This document shows, piece after piece, positions 33,004 through 36,498 of a DNA stretch of 36,498 nt; position 1 is the first letter of the stretch; each line of letters begins with the position of its first letter. The notes under the pieces were generated by a model that was given only the letters and a program-made list of their open reading frames with translations, made no database searches and was not told where the DNA came from. The position numbers and the translations under genes were made by a program. Source of the DNA: Cyanobacteria bacterium RM1_2_2. Lineage in GTDB: Bacteria; Cyanobacteriota; Cyanobacteriia; Elainellales; Elainellaceae. The stretch lies in contig JAAUQT010000033.1 in assembly GCA_012033495.1 (NCBI GenBank), positions 1-36,498 of the forward strand, written 5' to 3'.

Positions 33004-35436
33004 TCAGGCACTAAAGTATTTTGCGGTTGGATGGTAGGCGATGATGGCGGTTGTAGACTGTTCAGGATAAATTTGTTCGCTCTCATCCATGTATAGCCCG
33101 ATTCGCTTCGCGTCTAGTAAATCTAGCTGTTTATATTGATCTTGAATGTTGGGGCAAGCCGGATAGCCGAAGCTGTAGCGTGACCCCTGATAGCGTTGGG
33201 CTAACACATCGCGGATGTTGTCGGGATCTTGGTTGCCAAAGCCCAACTCGCGCCGGATGCGGGCATGAGTCCATTCTGCTAGCGCTTCTGCTACCTGTAC
33301 CGCTAAGCCGTGATAGTAGAGGTAGTCGGTGTATTGGTTGGCGTCAAATAGCTGCTTGGCATATTGGGTGGCAACTTCGCCGACGGTGACGGCTTGCATC
33401 GGGAAAACATCAAACTGATCGGGCTGGGCGTTTTCCTTCGGCAAGAAGAAATCGGCAATACAGAGCCGCCGCATGGATTTCTGGCGGGGAAATTCCAGCG
33501 TAACGATAGGGGCAATATTCTGACGGTCAATGGTAGCCGGATCGTAGATGTAAAGCGAATTGCCTTCCGACAAACACGGGAAGTAGCCATACACCACCTG
33601 CGGATGCAGCAGATTTTCGGCAATCACGCGCTGCTTCCAGTTGTCTAGAAGCGGGTAAACCTTTTCGGCTAGAAACGCATCGTACTCTTCCCGCGATTGC
33701 CCTTGCGGTTTGCGGAACTGCCACTGTCCGGCGACGAGAGCCTGCAAATCTAGATATCCCAACACTTCTTCCATGGGAATATCCTGCGGCTGTAGGATCT
33801 GCGTTCCCCAAAAAGGTGGCGTGGGACGAGTAATATCTACCTCAACGGCTTCTGAGCGGCGGGTGTCTACTTCGGCAGGGGTGGCGGGCTGGGCGGATGT
33901 TGGCAGTTCAATGGCTTCAGTCGGGGCATCGTGAACAACCATTGGGCTACCGTTTTCATCTAAGAAGCCATTGAGATCATCCCACTGCTGTTTGGCTTTG
34001 GCGGGCATGAGTTGATCCATGAAGTGGAGATCGGCGAAGGCATCCTTACCGTAAACAACTTTGCCTTTGTAGGTGCGCTGACAGTCTTCATGCACGAATT
34101 TGGGTGTGAGAGCCGCGCCTCCTAAAATCACCGGAACCGTGATGCCGCGCTCGTTGAAGACTTCCAGGTTTTCTTTCATGAATGCGGTAGACTTCACGAG
34201 CAGACCACTCATGGCAATACAATCTGCCTGATTCGCTTCGTAAGCTTGAATGATATTTTCGACAGGTTGCTTAATGCCAATGTTAACGACTTTGTAACCG
34301 TTGTTGGTGAGAATGATGTCAACGAGATTTTTGCCGATGTCGTGAACGTCGCCTTTAACGGTAGCAATCACGAAAGTGCCTTTTGCCTGGTTGCCGCCTT
34401 CGCTCTTTTCCATCAAGGGTTCCAGGAATGCTACGGCCGATTTCATCGTTTCTGCCGACTGAAGCACAAAAGGTAGCTGCATCTGTCCTGAACCGAACAG
34501 TTCGCCGACTACTTTCATGCCGTCTAGCAAGAAAGTGTTGATGATATCGAGCGGCTTATATTGCTCTAGGGCGAGCTTGAGGGCATCTTCTAAACCAATT
34601 CGTTCGCCATCAATAATGTGTTGTTTCAGGCGTTCTTCGATCGGTAAATCTGCTAACGACGAATTCGATCGCGCTTCTTTCGCAGAGACGCCTTCAAATA
34701 TTTTTGTCAGTTCGGTGAGCGGATCGTAGATGCAGATATCCCCTTCAAAGCGTCGCCGATCGTAGATCAAATCCAAACAGATCTGCTGTTGCTCTGGCGT
34801 GATTTTCGAGACGGGCAGAATTTTGGCAGCGCTGACGATGGCTCCATCCATGCCGACTTTGCAGGCTTCGTGTAAAAACATTGAGTTCAACACAATTCGC
34901 GTCGCCGGACTTAAGCCGAACGAAATATTGGAGACGCCCAGCATAAAGTGACAACCTGGCAAATTTTCTCGGATACGCTGGATGGCTTCGATGGTGGCTT
35001 TGCCGTTTTCCCGGTCTTCTTCAATGCCGGTGGAGATGGGTAGCGCCAGCGTATCAAAGAAAATTTCGTGGGGCGGAATCCCGTATTCCAACGCATCTCG
35101 GTAGGCGCGTTGAGCAATTTGAAACTTTCGGTCAGCGGTGCGGGCCATGCCTTCTTCATCGATTGTGCCGACTACCACCCCTGCGCCGTAGGTTTTCGCC
35201 AGTTCCAGCACCTTAAAGAAACGCTCGTCGCCGTCTTCGTAGTTGGTGGAGTTGAGGATGCACTTGCCGCCTGCCACTTTCAGACCTGCCTCCATTTTTT
35301 GCCACTCGGTTGAGTCGAGCATCAGCGGTAGGGTGGCGTTGGTAACGAGGCGAGACACCAGTTCTTTCATGTCGCGTTCGCCGTCGCGCCCCACATAGTC
35401 TACGTTTACGTCCAGCATGTGTGCCCCTTCCTTCAC
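33004..35436 (-). CDS. metH: Methionine synthase MetH, C-terminal part after a frameshift
   Basis: 810 residues from a formal GTG. It contains the pterin-binding domain ([30 protein letters not shown]), the cobalamin cap and B12-binding domain (GDVHDIGKN, whose His is the lower cobalt ligand, and SGLLVKS), then a Pro/Glu-rich linker, and the AdoMet reactivation domain ([12 protein letters not shown] near the end). It transfers methyl from 5-methyl-tetrahydrofolate to homocysteine via cobalamin in the cytosol. The GTG overlaps the TGA of the upstream piece by four bases (GTGA), but this is inside a conserved segment. The family reads [12 protein letters not shown], which needs one extra C in GCCGC near 35445. 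It is therefore one gene with a frameshift, or a sequencing error. Confidence 0.92.
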   Translation of the reverse strand: MKEGAHMLDVNVDYVGRDGERDMKELVSRLVTNATLPLMLDSTEWQKMEAGLKVAGGKCILNSTNYEDGDERFFKVLELAKTYGAGVVVGTIDEEGMARTADRKFQIAQRAYRDALEYGIPPHEIFFDTLALPISTGIEEDRENGKATIEAIQRIRENLPGCHFMLGVSNISFGLSPATRIVLNSMFLHEACKVGMDGAIVSAAKILPVSKITPEQQQICLDLIYDRRRFEGDICIYDPLTELTKIFEGVSAKEARSNSSLADLPIEERLKQHIIDGERIGLEDALKLALEQYKPLDIINTFLLDGMKVVGELFGSGQMQLPFVLQSAETMKSAVAFLEPLMEKSEGGNQAKGTFVIATVKGDVHDIGKNLVDIILTNNGYKVVNIGIKQPVENIIQAYEANQADCIAMSGLLVKSTAFMKENLEVFNERGITVPVILGGAALTPKFVHEDCQRTYKGKVVYGKDAFADLHFMDQLMPAKAKQQWDDLNGFLDENGSPMVVHDAPTEAIELPTSAQPATPAEVDTRRSEAVEVDITRPTPPFWGTQILQPQDIPMEEVLGYLDLQALVAGQWQFRKPQGQSREEYDAFLAEKVYPLLDNWKQRVIAENLLHPQVVYGYFPCLSEGNSLYIYDPATIDRQNIAPIVTLEFPRQKSMRRLCIADFFLPKENAQPDQFDVFPMQAVTVGEVATQYAKQLFDANQYTDYLYYHGLAVQVAEALAEWTHARIRRELGFGNQDPDNIRDVLAQRYQGSRYSFGYPACPNIQDQYKQLDLLDAKRIGLYMDESEQIYPEQSTTAIIAYHPTAKYFSA

Positions 35437-36498
35437 CTGCGAGCGGCAATCCCGACTAATCCATCCCAGTCTTCGGCGTTGAGCAATTCCCGCACTTTTT
35501 TAGAACCGCTAGCGTTGAGGCGTTCGCCCACAATCAGAAAAGAGTTGTCTTGCTCATAGGGTTGGGCAGAGTAGATCGAGGCTGCGGCAGGCGTGTAGCC
35601 CAACAGCGGTCGGGGAATTTCCGACTCATAAACCTGACCGTTTTGCCACTGCGTTTGATCGATGCGCACGGCGCGTTCTTTTGGGGTGAGGGTTTGCGCC
35701 ACTTCTGCCAACTGTTGAATGTGTTCAGGGCGAGTTCCACAGCAGCCGCCAATCACCTGCACGCCCAAATCCTCGACAAAATGCAGCAGCGCCATCCGCA
35801 GTTCCATTGGTGTGAGGCGATAGTGGGCATGACCGCCGACGTTTTCGGGCAGCCCGGCGTTGGGGATACAAGACACCACAAACGGCGCGTTTTCGGTCAG
35901 GTACTTAATGTGCGGCTTCATCAGGTCGGGGCCGGTGGCGCAGTTCAGCCCCAAAATGTCGATTGGGTAGGGTTCCAAAATCGCCAGTACGCCGCTGACA
36001 TCGGTTCCCACTAGCATCGTGCCCTGCTGCTCCATCGTGACGGAAACCATCAGCGGTCGGCGTTCGCCTTTCTGAACAAACACTGCTTCAATAGCGTTCA
36101 GGGCCGCCTTAATTTGCAGCACATCTTGACAAGTTTCGACGATAAACAAATCCACGCCGCCATCAAACAAGCCTTCTGCTTGGATCGTGAAGGCAGCTTT
36201 CAATTCGTCATAGGAGACGTGCCCCAGTGTCGGCAGTTTGGTTCCCGGCCCCATTGATCCGGCAACGAAGCGCGGCTTCGCGGGCGTCGAAAATTCTTCA
36301 GCGCACATCTTGGCGAGTTCAGCGGCTTTGCGGCTGAGGGTATAAGCCTGATCTGCCAGATCGTATTCCGCCAACACCAGCGGACTGCTGCCGAACGTGT
36401 CGGTTTCGATCACATCTGCCCCTGCTATCAAAAAATCTCGGTGGACTCTAGCCACAGCTTCCGGCTTGGTAATTACCAAATACTCGTTGCATCCTTCA
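35433..36498 (-). CDS. metH: Methionine synthase MetH, N-terminal homocysteine-methyltransferase part, partial
   Basis: The 5' end is outside the window: the frame stays open to 36498 ([15 protein letters not shown] is continuous with the MetH N-terminus), so the formal TTG at 36479 is not the start. The homocysteine S-methyltransferase barrel holds [26 protein letters not shown] and [16 protein letters not shown]. The zinc-binding Cys are in LNCATGP and in [12 protein letters not shown]. The start of the folate domain follows ([21 protein letters not shown]). The frame ends at TGA (35433-35435) just after DWDGLVGIA because one base is missing. Any cobalamin riboswitch or promoter of metH would lie beyond the right edge. 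Confidence 0.93.
   Translation of the reverse strand, partial: EGCNEYLVITKPEAVARVHRDFLIAGADVIETDTFGSSPLVLAEYDLADQAYTLSRKAAELAKMCAEEFSTPAKPRFVAGSMGPGTKLPTLGHVSYDELKAAFTIQAEGLFDGGVDLFIVETCQDVLQIKAALNAIEAVFVQKGERRPLMVSVTMEQQGTMLVGTDVSGVLAILEPYPIDILGLNCATGPDLMKPHIKYLTENAPFVVSCIPNAGLPENVGGHAHYRLTPMELRMALLHFVEDLGVQVIGGCCGTRPEHIQQLAEVAQTLTPKERAVRIDQTQWQNGQVYESEIPRPLLGYTPAAASIYSAQPYEQDNSFLIVGERLNASGSKKVRELLNAEDWDGLVGIAARR

Noticed and set aside
33004..36498. metH as two separate coupled genes (GTGA overlap)
   Set aside because: The break falls inside a conserved segment with no domain border, and one inserted C restores the family sequence exactly, so a frameshift is the simpler explanation.

Overview
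The window is a piece of a cyanobacterial chromosome, probably from a filamentous Leptolyngbya-like lineage (the genus is inference). The evidence is the density of cyanobacterium-restricted families: a DUF3685 response regulator, Tic22, DUF3318, DUF4278, DUF4332, an NblB-type HEAT protein, a PEP-CTERM protein, and a GNAT protein resembling the plastid enzymes. Composition looks like roughly half GC by eye. There is no rRNA, CRISPR array or intact transposase. One tRNA-Pro is present.

Layout. Positions 1-8.1 kb hold a membrane-anchored repeat protein, a receiver-DUF3685 protein, a convergent Tic22 gene and a branched-chain-amino-acid-type binding lipoprotein. From 8.2-10.3 kb come tRNA-Pro(UGG), bioD with a TTG start, a 120-bp MITE-like element, a probable small RNA gene, and a GNAT protein with membrane segments inserted in its fold. 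From 10.4-12.7 kb an M20 amidohydrolase is translationally coupled to a DUF3318 gene, followed by a convergent DUF4278 membrane protein. From 12.7-14.4 kb there is almost no protein coding. This stretch holds a dispersed inverted repeat and a well-preserved ydaO/yuaA-type c-di-AMP riboswitch, followed by a six-codon ORF and about 850 bases of gene-free sequence before a universal stress protein. From 15.2-20.7 kb are housekeeping or hypothetical genes (ACT, GNAT, DUF4332, CBS, nblB, PEP-CTERM, a small exported protein). From 21.0-22.1 kb are an IS630-type remnant and a Tat-exported MBL-fold protein.

The main accessory locus is 22.2-32.2 kb. A homocitrate/alkylmalate-synthase-like gene diverges from an assembly-line gene encoding loading adenylation domain-ACP-KS-AT-DH-ER-KR-ACP with a C-terminal docking-like tail. 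No thioesterase or partner module is nearby. The assembly line is broken in a T6 run at 25191-25196 that separates the adenylation core from its own C-terminal lysine motif. From 32.2 kb on are an Uma2-family nuclease gene and the cobalamin-dependent methionine synthase metH, which runs off the right edge and is also split by a one-base frameshift near 35440. A 53-bp diverged fragment of metH lies 1 kb away, upstream of the Uma2 gene.

Three things deserve most attention. First, the orphan c-di-AMP riboswitch. Second, the small RNA gene whose predicted 5' end is a perfect 11-nt complement of the Yfr1 core. Third, the polyketide locus together with the metH fragment at its border. A genome-wide habit of 12-15 bp tandem duplications, often on top of stop codons, recurs through the window.
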